DNA of 64,000 bases, taken from positions 24,667-88,666 of the forward strand of contig NZ_NJCX01000021.1 in assembly GCF_002632875.1 (NCBI RefSeq). The letters are read 5' to 3'. The first letter of the stretch is position 1, and every line of letters begins with the position of its first letter. Below the pieces are notes generated by a model that ran no database searches, had not been told where the DNA came from, and saw only the letters and a list, made by a program, of their open reading frames with translations. The stretch is from Xenorhabdus kozodoii (GTDB lineage Bacteria > Pseudomonadota > Gammaproteobacteria > Enterobacterales > Enterobacteriaceae). Position numbers and translations under genes: made by a program. This document shows, in pieces, positions 1 through 9,961 of this stretch.

Positions 1-1870
1 TGACTGAACAGCGGTTGAGTAAACTCATTCTCCGTTCCGCCGGAAGCTGGGGATCAATGGCTACGTAGGCAGCGCCAGACATCAGCACACCCAGCAACCC
101 GATGACCAGTTCCGGGCTTTGTGGCAGGGAAACGGCGACAATATCGTTGGGATGAATGGGGGCAGCGGTGCGTAGCTGCTGCGCTATTGCACAAGCCCTG
201 TTGACCATTTCTGCATAGGTAAATTGTTTTTCGCCCTGAATCAGCGCAATGGCATTGGGGAATTTTTCGGCGGCCTGTAAGACCATTTCATGTAGCAGCT
301 TGAGATCAAGTTCCGTCTTCGTGGCATTGGCTGTTGCTCGTTCCATCAGATCGGAGGCTGGCAATTGCACCAGTGAGGTGTTTTTATCCCATACTGAATC
401 ATCTTCTGCACAAGTGGTTATCAGCGCCATATACGCATCCAACATGGCTTCCACCATGTCGTCGGGGAATAGCTCATTAACGGTATTCCAGTTGATTTGG
501 ATAAGATCATCAACACGGACGATTTGGTTCTCCAGCCAGACTTGTGGGGTTTGGTTACTGCTATAAACGGGGATCGCCTCCACCCAACCGATATCGGTGA
601 CGACATCATCCAAATTGGCTGTCAGGGTATTGCTAAATACGACGGGGGCGGTTGCTGCCCGGTTGCCATGATTGCGACGGGTCAGCTCTCTTAAAACTTG
701 AATCCCATTGTAGGAACAGTGCCAGCGGTTCATCATTAAATCTGTCTGGATCTGTACCAAACGATCATTGAGACTTTCTTCTCCTGTTCCGCCAATACCC
801 AGCAACATGGGTTGAAGGAAATTACCGACAACATTTTCAATTCCCTCAAAATAGGGGCGACGCCCAAATTGAGTGATCGTCAGTGTAAAAGTTTGACGTT
901 TAGACCATTGACGAAGCACTTCTGCGTACATACCGAGAAGTACCGTTTCTAATGTCAACTTGCGTAATTCCGCTTTTTTTCTAAGCGCCGATAATGTTTC
1001 AGGAGAAATTTGCCGGCTGTAACGTTTGAATACCGGTGGAGAAAGGATTTCAGGCGCATTTTTTAGCGGTAATTCAGGGGGAGGAGGTAAATGTTCTAAC
1101 TGTTGTTCCCAATAAGTTTTATCACGTAATCCCTGTGGTTGCCCCTGTAGATAACGTTCTAATTGGATATAGCGGGGGAAATGAAGATTATCCGGTAAGT
1201 CCGGCAGATTATGGCCCTGATAAACTTGCCACCAGTCACGTAATACTAAACGGACACTATGAATATCGACAAACATCAGGTCGAAATAAATATGCAGGCG
1301 GGTAATATCATCATTAAGGATTGTTGCCCGTATATCGAATGTCGGTGTTTTATCGACAGGCAATAATTGCGTTTCCATTTCCTGGCGAAGTTTTGCCAAC
1401 CTGTTATCTTTTTCTGATCCTGACCAAATCCGGCCATCCTGAATAGGAATGGTATAGATCAACGGGGAAGGTGAAATTTTCTGCTGACCATCCAAAGACA
1501 AGGTCGCCCGTAACATAGGGTGATATTCAATAATCTTATTCAAAGCATTATTGAATAATTCTATATTTAAAGATTTAATATCCCATTCGGTATATAGGCA
1601 GCTTGTCAATCCACCCAGTTCTAGCCGAGGATTACGTCCAATCAAATAAGCATATTGGATATCTGTTAATGGAAAATCTTCTGTCTTAATCGTATCTTCT
1701 TGTAGAGTGATGATATTTATTAATGGTAATCTGTTTTGGAATATCCCATTAACCTGTTCTTTCAATTTTGATGGCTCTATTTCTAAATTTTCAGTTTCTG
1801 ATTTATATAATTTAGAGGGATTAGAGGTTTTTAATCCGAATTCTTGTAATGCTTGGAGAAAATTTTGCAT
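1..1870 (-). CDS. Nonribosomal peptide synthetase, N-terminal part (Cy domain and start of A domain), cut by window edge
   Basis: About 623 codons are visible, reading off the left edge. Translation from ATG at 1870 (AAGGGA about 6 nt upstream) shows a heterocyclization domain. It has FPLTDIQYAYLIGR at residues 66-79 (Cy1 type), DLMFVDIHS at 197-205 matching the Cy signature DxxxxDxxS that replaces the HHxxxDG of ordinary condensation domains, a PPPPELPL stretch, PVVFSN and QTPQVWLENQ. An adenylation domain begins near residue 520, with FTYAEM (A1) near 550 and LMSGAAYVAIDP (A2) near 593, so the substrate code lies outside. Cy domains condense and cyclise Cys, Ser or Thr into thiazoline or oxazoline rings. 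No carrier domain precedes Cy, so the upstream acyl group must come from another protein. No Fur box was seen upstream, which does not favour a classical siderophore. The product is unknown. Confidence 0.93.
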   Translation of the reverse strand, partial: MQNFLQALQEFGLKTSNPSKLYKSETENLEIEPSKLKEQVNGIFQNRLPLINIITLQEDTIKTEDFPLTDIQYAYLIGRNPRLELGGLTSCLYTEWDIKSLNIELFNNALNKIIEYHPMLRATLSLDGQQKISPSPLIYTIPIQDGRIWSGSEKDNRLAKLRQEMETQLLPVDKTPTFDIRATILNDDITRLHIYFDLMFVDIHSVRLVLRDWWQVYQGHNLPDLPDNLHFPRYIQLERYLQGQPQGLRDKTYWEQQLEHLPPPPELPLKNAPEILSPPVFKRYSRQISPETLSALRKKAELRKLTLETVLLGMYAEVLRQWSKRQTFTLTITQFGRRPYFEGIENVVGNFLQPMLLGIGGTGEESLNDRLVQIQTDLMMNRWHCSYNGIQVLRELTRRNHGNRAATAPVVFSNTLTANLDDVVTDIGWVEAIPVYSSNQTPQVWLENQIVRVDDLIQINWNTVNELFPDDMVEAMLDAYMALITTCAEDDSVWDKNTSLVQLPASDLMERATANATKTELDLKLLHEMVLQAAEKFPNAIALIQGEKQFTYAEMVNRACAIAQQLRTAAPIHPNDIVAVSLPQSPELVIGLLGVLMSGAAYVAIDPQLPAERRMSLLNRCSV

Positions 1871-2209
1871 GCATGATCCCTTGTGTTTGATTGATAAATT
1901 AATTTATATTTTTTTAAGGTTATCTTTTATCTTTGAAATAAAATAGATTGGGAATAGGGTTGAAATTCTTAACAAAGGGTCTTTTTACATTTCACCCATT
2001 TATTTTGGTGAAAATAAACATCATTGACTATCGGAACAATATATTGATTCACGGGTTTAAAATAAAAGCAGTGCATATTCAGATACCTCATTAATCTTAG
2101 TCGGGTGTTGGTTTTATTTGTTGGTGTGCTTTTGTGCAAAAATAACATGTTTATAACTAAATGTAATATCAAATAATAATATGTTATTAACTATTCTTGT
2201 TATGTGAAA

Positions 2210-2315
2210 TATACCAGTCGCCTTTCAAGATGCGTCTTATATCTCCCCGCGCAGCGGGGAGATATAAGCACTCTCGTTGGTTTGCAAACGGCAACTTGAA
2301 GTTAGATTGATATAT
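2210..2315 (+). repeat. 107-bp hairpin repeat, copy 1
   Basis: It starts TATACCAGTCGCCTTTCAAG, has a perfect core palindrome (ATATCTCCCCGC / GCGGGGAGATAT) and ends GCAACTTGAAGTTAGATTGATATA, so both the ends and the centre are inverted repeats. Eight copies occur in this window (2210, 2395, 12727, 32805, 42499, 42601, 57521, 61301), all in intergenic DNA. It resembles a non-autonomous MITE or REP-like element. Confidence 0.85.
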
Positions 2316-2394
2316 AGGGATTCTGTCCATTTCACCTGAATTGATGTGATTTATTTTAAGGATTTTAATCACTGACTGTTATTAATGGATAGCC

Positions 2395-2500
2395 TATGCC
2401 CATCGCCTTTCAAGATGCGCCTGATATTTCCCCGCGCAGCGGGGAAATATCAACACTCACATTGTCTTGCTGGCTGCAACTTGATGTTGGATTGGTATAT
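2395..2500 (+). repeat. 107-bp hairpin repeat, copy 2
   Basis: Same orientation as copy 1, about 80 bases downstream. The core reads GATATTTCCCCGC / GCGGGGAAATATC, with a compensatory change on both arms relative to copy 1 (TCTCC to TTTCC, mirrored). That suggests selection on, or copying of, the folded structure. The right end is ATTGGTATAT. Confidence 0.85.
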
Positions 2501-2741
2501 GCCAGTCTCCATTGATAGGTTACGCCTATCTTTCTGATAGGAAAAGATCTGTTGATCTAGCTATAATGTTCAATATAATAATTGAATAAAGGGTGTCGAG
2601 TATGCTGCGTTAGCGGTTACCTTACATGGATTCATAAAATGAATGTTCCAATACTAAAGTCAGCAAATAGACATGCGCATACCCCACATTTCATTGATGA
2701 GCTGTATTTTAGTCACTTAAAAATTTTACTGAGGATCCAAT

Positions 2742-3062
2742 ATGAGTACATTAATTGAGTTAACTGAAGATAATTTTGATCGTGTCGTCGGGACGAAAGG
2801 GATCTGTGTTGTTAGATTCTGGGCGCCATGGTGTGGCCCGTGCCGTGCAGTCGCACCAACATTTAACCAGTTATCAATCGATATGAAAGAGAGTGCCACT
2901 TTCGGGGAAATCAATATTGATGATGCCCATAATGTCGCCATGAAATATGGCATTCGCAGCATACCAACGACATTAGTATATAAAGATGGTCAGCCTGTCG
3001 ATTCTCTTGTTGGCGTCGCTTCATTATCACAATTTAAGAATATGGTTTCTCAAAATTTGTAG
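2742..3062 (+). CDS. Thioredoxin-family protein
   Basis: This 106-residue protein is a single thioredoxin domain of normal length. The redox motif WCGPC is at residues 30-34, preceded by FWAP, and the cis-proline motif SIPTT is near 74-78. It would reduce disulfides in cytoplasmic partners: there is no signal peptide. GAGGA lies 8 bases before the ATG, fixing the start. It differs from E. coli TrxA over most of its length and is not in the rho-linked trxA neighbourhood, so it is probably an accessory paralogue. It stands alone, reading away from the NRPS gene, with a hairpin terminator at 3253-3276. A specialised role (for example with the neighbouring biosynthetic genes) is possible but unproven. 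Confidence 0.93.
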   Translation: MSTLIELTEDNFDRVVGTKGICVVRFWAPWCGPCRAVAPTFNQLSIDMKESATFGEINIDDAHNVAMKYGIRSIPTTLVYKDGQPVDSLVGVASLSQFKNMVSQNL

Positions 3063-3252
3063 TTCAGGTTGAGTGAAATGTGAGGGTTTGAGGAGCCGGC
3101 CTTACCTGACAGTCCAAACCAATATCATCATTTGCTTTTAATCGATAAAACAAAGGTAACTCCATTTAATACTGTTCTTCATCAATTAAATTTCACATTT
3201 CTGCCAAAATTAAAGATTTTCTGGCTAATAAAATAAGCTAAAACGTCATTAT

Positions 3253-3276
3253 GCCAGTATATAAATACTGGCTTTT
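3253..3276 (+). terminator. Rho-independent terminator after thioredoxin gene
   Basis: GCCAGTAT - 4-base loop - ATACTGGC followed by TTTT. It lies about 190 bases past the thioredoxin stop codon. The 3063-3425 spacer otherwise holds nothing recognisable. Confidence 0.6.
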
Positions 3277-3425
3277 ATCATTGAATAACAGAAATCGCTA
3301 AGTGAGTTAGAAAATCACTCCCTAGAACTCCCCTTGAAAAGAAAGGGTTTACTTGACGAACGATCAAAGGATATCGGTTGTAAAATTGACAATCAGGGTA
3401 TGAGTCAATTAAACCTAATATTGCT

Positions 3426-3552
3426 TATACCCGTCGTCTTTCAAGTTGCCGCTTTGTTGGCTGCGCTCATTCACCCCAGTCACAGAGTTATCTATGCTCC
3501 TGGGGGTTCATTCCCTTGCCGCCGCGCTGCATCTTGAAATCCATAGGGTATA
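3426..3552. repeat. ERIC element (127 bp) overlapping the MFS gene
   Basis: Exactly 127 bases bounded by TATACCC and GGGTATA inverted ends. The centre contains CACCCCAGTCAC and GCTCCTGGGGGTTCA, corresponding to the conserved core of enterobacterial repetitive intergenic consensus (ERIC) sequences that the classical ERIC primers target. Its right half encodes the last 19 residues of the adjacent MFS transporter. Confidence 0.9.
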
Positions 3553-4721
3553 TTATGAAAATAGGCATCAAGCAGGATTGGAATAAGGGCGACTATTGCC
3601 AATAGTGCTCCAACCCAACCCACAGAAGGTAATCCATAGCCTGCGTTTATCGCTAATCCACCCAATAAGGGAGCTAATGTAATCCCAAGTTGGAAAGCAG
3701 ACACATTGGTTGCCCCGGCTAGCGTTGGAGCATCTGCGGCGATCGTGTAAACCCTATTCATCACCGCAGGGTTAACAACAAAGCCAAACATACCAAGTAG
3801 AAATACCAAACAAATTGTCGCTATCAAATGTTCTGCCCAAAAAGCCAATGCAAAAGAGATAACAATTACGCCAAATGTCCCAATAACCAGCGTCTTGAAT
3901 GGGTATCTATCCGCTGTCCTCCCACCAATAGTTAACCCGATAAAAGCCCCAATACCAAAAAGGGAGAGGGCGGCAGGAAGCCAAGTAACAGCTAATTGAC
4001 TCGTATCAATAAGCAATGCGCCTAAATAGCCAAATGTCGCCATGTAAGCTGCCGTTGTCAATATGGTTGTACCATAGGCAATCCACAGTTTAGGTTGAAC
4101 CATGACTTTTAATTCAGTATGTAATGTCAACTCCTGATTCTTACTTTGCATGTCAGGTAACATGAACCACAAAGCAAATGCTGTAATCGAAGTTGCTACT
4201 GCAACGGCCCAAAAACCGGCACGCCACCCAGCGATATCACTGATCAGGGTTCCCAACGGCCCTCCGACAACCATTGCCAAACTTAATCCACTTACCACGA
4301 TGGATAATGCCCTGCCAGTACGATCCTGAGTCACTAAATTGACGGCTGTCGTTGCAGCAACCGCCCAAAATCCAGCGTAAGCTACACCGCTTATAATACG
4401 TGCAACCAAAAATGACCAATAGTCCGGTACAAGCATCCCAATCGCAGTGGCTGCAACAAATAATGCCTGACTTACCAACAAAGTTGCACGTTTAGGCCAG
4501 CGCAGGGTTGCCACAGCCAGCGGTGGCGCCCCCAACAAAACACCAATGGCAAAGGCTGAAATCAACATGCCTGCTGATGGTAAAGAAACCTGTAAGTCTT
4601 CGGCAATCTTCGGTAACACGCCCGAAATTAAAAATTCAGAGCTTCCCATTGCAAACAGACTTAAACCAAGGAGATAGACGGCCATAGGGATACTTGACTG
4701 AGTAACATTTGAGATAGACAT
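3492..4721 (-). CDS. MFS drug efflux transporter (DHA1, Cmx/CmrA-like)
   Basis: This 409-residue integral membrane protein has about 12 hydrophobic segments and typical DHA1 features. The N-terminus is VYLLGLSLFAMGSSEFLISG, followed by a loop A-like stretch (LRWPKRAT) after TM2 and GGPLGTLI at TM5. Overall it resembles Cmx/CmrA chloramphenicol exporters and NepI/YdhP-type proton-coupled exporters, so small-molecule export at the inner membrane is likely but the substrate is unknown. The C-terminal tail IPYGFQDAARRQGNEPPGA is encoded inside an ERIC repeat, so the native C-terminus was replaced when the repeat inserted. DUF2938 lies just upstream on the same strand (84-base gap holding a 12-bp inverted repeat), so the two may be cotranscribed. 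Confidence 0.9.
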   Translation of the reverse strand: MSISNVTQSSIPMAVYLLGLSLFAMGSSEFLISGVLPKIAEDLQVSLPSAGMLISAFAIGVLLGAPPLAVATLRWPKRATLLVSQALFVAATAIGMLVPDYWSFLVARIISGVAYAGFWAVAATTAVNLVTQDRTGRALSIVVSGLSLAMVVGGPLGTLISDIAGWRAGFWAVAVATSITAFALWFMLPDMQSKNQELTLHTELKVMVQPKLWIAYGTTILTTAAYMATFGYLGALLIDTSQLAVTWLPAALSLFGIGAFIGLTIGGRTADRYPFKTLVIGTFGVIVISFALAFWAEHLIATICLVFLLGMFGFVVNPAVMNRVYTIAADAPTLAGATNVSAFQLGITLAPLLGGLAINAGYGLPSVGWVGALLAIVALIPILLDAYFHNIPYGFQDAARRQGNEPPGA

Positions 4722-4758
4722 AGTGAATTCCAGAGTTGTTGGCTAAAAAATGTCTATG

Positions 4759-4789
4759 CCGTCGATAAATAATATAAATTTATCGACGG
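4759..4789. promoter_or_regulatory. Perfect 12-bp inverted repeat between DUF2938 and MFS genes
   Basis: CCGTCGATAAAT - 7 bases - ATTTATCGACGG. The arms match perfectly and no T-run follows on either side, so it looks more like an operator or mRNA-processing hairpin than a simple terminator. It sits 38 bases upstream of the MFS start codon. Confidence 0.5.
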
Positions 4790-4805
4790 TTATTCAGTCA
4801 TGAGA

Positions 4806-5303
4806 TCAAGAAAATAATGTTAAGAATAACGCCGCCAAATACAAACCCACACCATAAGAAGTATGCGCCATCAGGCTTCTTAATCTGGCGGTAGTGGGAG
4901 CCGGTGTTTTAGATGCGGCAAAGCCCATTCCCATACCAGGCTGCATAATGAAGAAAGGGGCAACTAAGGTAACGATACCGATAATTAAAGCCGGCAGAAA
5001 AGTTGGGTTTTTTGCCCAATCTAATCCGCAAATAAGTAACAGCAAACCCGCAAAAATAATCCCAATCAAATAGTGAGCAAACCAACCCATCCCAGTTTCA
5101 CCTTTCACTGGTTCAGCTTGTAGAATGGTTGTATGAATAAATTTCCCCTTGGGAATGTGTCCAATCCAGCGCCCTACCATGCTATAGTTCAGGGAAGGAA
5201 TGCCGAAACAGCGTTTCACAAAAACCGCCCAAAGATCCATAACAACGGTTGCGCCAGCACCAATTAATACAGAATAAACAATCAACTCCAATCCTTCATT
5301 CAT
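4806..5303 (-). CDS. DUF2938 family membrane protein
   Basis: This 165-residue protein has four or so hydrophobic segments: an N-terminal one near 10-28, then HYLIGIIFAGLLLLICGL, FLPALIIGIVTLVAPFFIM and a C-terminal VGLYLAALFLTLF. The conserved pattern MQPGMGMGFAASKTP between helices 3 and 4 is typical of the DUF2938 family. Function is unknown in this family. It is divergently transcribed from the ArsR-rhodanese regulator (134-base shared promoter region) and precedes the MFS exporter, so regulation of both membrane proteins by that ArsR-type regulator is a reasonable inference. Confidence 0.85.
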   Translation of the reverse strand: MNEGLELIVYSVLIGAGATVVMDLWAVFVKRCFGIPSLNYSMVGRWIGHIPKGKFIHTTILQAEPVKGETGMGWFAHYLIGIIFAGLLLLICGLDWAKNPTFLPALIIGIVTLVAPFFIMQPGMGMGFAASKTPAPTTARLRSLMAHTSYGVGLYLAALFLTLFS

Positions 5304-5437
5304 CTGTTGCGATCCTCCGAATTGTGGCTATCTATCATGGTTAATCAATTAGCGGGTACTCGAAATAGCGAAAAAACTTTGATACCATAATAATCAATTA
5401 ATTTATTGAATATAATAACTCTGGAAGTGGAAAGTCA
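5304..5437. promoter_or_regulatory. Divergent promoter region, DUF2938 / ArsR-rhodanese
   Basis: This 134-base AT-rich region separates divergent genes. The decamer TAATCAATTA occurs twice in direct orientation (5342-5351 and 5391-5400). The second copy runs into TTTATTGA, giving the near-palindrome TCAATTAATTTATTGA. These are candidate ArsR-family operator sequences, not proven ones. Confidence 0.4.
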
Positions 5438-6079
5438 ATGTTTGATAAACAAATTCTTGTCGAGATCGCGGAAATTGCTAAAGTGTTGGGAAATATCCAC
5501 CGATTGATACTGCTTGAATGCCTGATCGATACCGAACAATCCGTGGAAAATTTGTCGGCGCTTTCCGGCTTGTCGATTGCCAATACTTCCCAACATCTCC
5601 AGCATCTTAAACGTGCCGGGTTGCTCCAGTCTCGCAAATCGGGCAAGCATGTGCTTTACCGCCGGAGCGAAGGGCCGATTATGGACATTCTCTCTGCACT
5701 CCAGCAATATACCGAATTCAACCGCAAAGAAATGCGTAGGCTGATCGATGACTCAAGTAGTCAGGAAGCCATTTCATGGGAAGAGCTGCTGGAGCGGATC
5801 AAAGCAAAAAGTATGACCTTGCTTGATGTCAGGCCAAAAGAAGAGTTTGAGCAGGGCCACTTACCCAATGCTATTAATATTCCGGTTGATGAACTGGAAC
5901 ACCGATTGGATGAATTGGCATCCAACCAGGAATTGATCGCCTATTGCCGTGGCCCTTATTGTGTCCTTTCTGCCAATGCTCTCGCGTTGCTTCATGCCAA
6001 AGGAATTCAAGCCCGTCGGTTTAAAAAAGGCTTTTCGGGTTGGAAAGAGGCCGGCATGCGCATCGAAACGGACTCTTGA
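5438..6079 (+). CDS. ArsR-family regulator fused to rhodanese domain
   Basis: 213 residues. Positions 1-95 form an ArsR-type winged helix (LGNIHRLILLECL, then LSGLSIANTSQHLQHLKRAGLL as recognition helix region). Positions about 115-210 form a rhodanese domain with LLDVRPKEEFEQGHLPNAINIP and the active-site loop CRGPYC (Cys170, Cys175). Such fusions usually sense reactive sulfur or redox state, or repress transport genes. The cysteine pair could form a persulfide or disulfide switch (inference). It is divergent from DUF2938 and lies only 38 bases upstream of the PTS EIIBC gene on the same strand, with no visible terminator, so it may head that operon. Confidence 0.92.
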   Translation: MFDKQILVEIAEIAKVLGNIHRLILLECLIDTEQSVENLSALSGLSIANTSQHLQHLKRAGLLQSRKSGKHVLYRRSEGPIMDILSALQQYTEFNRKEMRRLIDDSSSQEAISWEELLERIKAKSMTLLDVRPKEEFEQGHLPNAINIPVDELEHRLDELASNQELIAYCRGPYCVLSANALALLHAKGIQARRFKKGFSGWKEAGMRIETDS

Positions 6080-6084
6080 TTTGA

Positions 6085-7551
<1,467 letters not shown>

Positions 7552-7562
7552 GTGTCTAATGA

Positions 7563-8975
<1,413 letters not shown>

Positions 8976-8988
8976 TGTTGTTTCTGAT

Positions 8989-9024
8989 CCATCAAGGTGC
9001 TGGGTTTGTCCGGAACCTTGATGG
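8989..9024 (+). terminator. Hairpin after the beta-glucoside operon
   Basis: CCATCAAGGT - 16 bases - ACCTTGATGG is a perfect 10-bp stem, 14 bases past the glucosidase stop codon. There is no strong T-run, so it may act as a transcript-end stabiliser rather than an efficient terminator. Confidence 0.55.
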
Positions 9025-9074
9025 CATTCATTAAGGTTATCCATCAATGATAGCAATAAGCAGTATGCGGATGG

Positions 9075-9650
9075 TTAACGACGTGCACTTTTCGGCCTGA
9101 ATGCGGTGACAACGCTTTCATTCGTTTCCACATAAGGGCCATCCAGCAATTGGATGCAGTAGGGAACACTGGCAAAAATTCCTGCGACTAACACTTTGCC
9201 ACTTTCGTCTTTTAACCCTTCCAGTGTTTCTGCGATCGCTTTTGGTTGTCCGGGAAGGTTCAGGATCAGGGCTTGATTGCGGATCACGCCGACTTGTCGG
9301 GATAAAATTGCTGTTGGTACAAATTGAAGGCTGATTTGGCGCATCTGTTCCCCAAATCCTGGCATTTCACGATCCGCAATTGCCAGCGTTGCATCCGGCG
9401 TGACATCGCGACGTGCTGGCCCTGTTCCCCCAGTGGTGAGTACCAGATGGCAGCCTAATTCATCGACCAATTCACACAATGTTTGTTCAATCAGGATTTG
9501 CTCATCAGGGATCAGGCGGGTTTCTACGCTAAAAGGTGTGGTAATCGTTTTTTTCAGCCATGTTTCCAGTGCGGGCAGCCCCTTATCCTGATAAACACCA
9601 GTGGAAGCGCGATCAGAAACAGACACGAGGCCAATGCGCAATATATTCAT
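9075..9650 (-). CDS. mog: Molybdopterin adenylyltransferase
   Basis: 191 residues from ATG at 9650, which has GAGG 6 bases upstream; the open frame extends 34 codons further but without conservation. MoaB/Mog fold motifs are IGLVSVSDRAS at the N-terminus, LTTGGTGPARRDVTPDA in the middle and LPGQPKAIAETL near the C-terminus. It adenylates molybdopterin so that MoeA can insert molybdate, completing molybdenum cofactor. In E. coli mog follows talB directly; here about 3.9 kb (TonB receptor and plasmid relics) separates them. Confidence 0.95.
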   Translation of the reverse strand: MNILRIGLVSVSDRASTGVYQDKGLPALETWLKKTITTPFSVETRLIPDEQILIEQTLCELVDELGCHLVLTTGGTGPARRDVTPDATLAIADREMPGFGEQMRQISLQFVPTAILSRQVGVIRNQALILNLPGQPKAIAETLEGLKDESGKVLVAGIFASVPYCIQLLDGPYVETNESVVTAFRPKSARR

Positions 9651-9961
9651 ATAAACCTCAATTACTTTATGAAAAATAATAAAATTTGTTGGCTGCAACT
9701 TGAAATTTATTGGGGATAAGTTATAGCGGAGTCGATGGTAGCACGGCTGCAACGTCGTTGCAGCTCCTGCTATTCATCTGCATGATATTGTATATTTCAT
9801 CGTCCACATCCATCCCCAATCAACCTTTTCACTGGCGGGTTGGCTATCGCTTTCATCATAGCCTGAGGAACTCACCGATTTTATTTTTTTAACAAAAACG
9901 GTGATTATACCTCAGGCTCTTTCTTAAGCAGAGTTCGGGTTATTTCATCAACTTTATGTGA
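9651..9961. other. Spacer between TonB receptor and mog
   Basis: No gene seen. It contains a half-copy of the hairpin repeat family (GGCTGCAACTTGAAATTTATTGG, near 9690-9715) and the nested inverted repeat at 9860-9918. Confidence 0.5.
9860..9918. repeat. Nested inverted repeat downstream of the TonB receptor
   Basis: Outer arms AGCCTGAGG (9860-9868) and CCTCAGGCT (9910-9918) enclose inner arms TCACCG (9872-9877) and CGGTGA (9899-9904), with an A/T-rich loop. On the minus strand it follows the receptor stop codon by 44 bases and could act as its terminator. The two-tier structure is unusual. Confidence 0.5.

Larger units (their letters stand above)
1871..2741. other. Intergenic spacer between NRPS and thioredoxin genes
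   Basis: An 870-base AT-rich spacer must hold divergent promoters for the NRPS gene (leftward) and the thioredoxin gene (rightward). It contains two copies of the 107-bp hairpin repeat, listed separately. No convincing gene was seen: the few open frames have low-complexity, AT-driven composition and no good ribosome site. Confidence 0.6.

Noticed and set aside
1969..2172. 67-codon frame between NRPS and thioredoxin genes
   Set aside because: AT-rich, no ribosome site, no recognisable domain.
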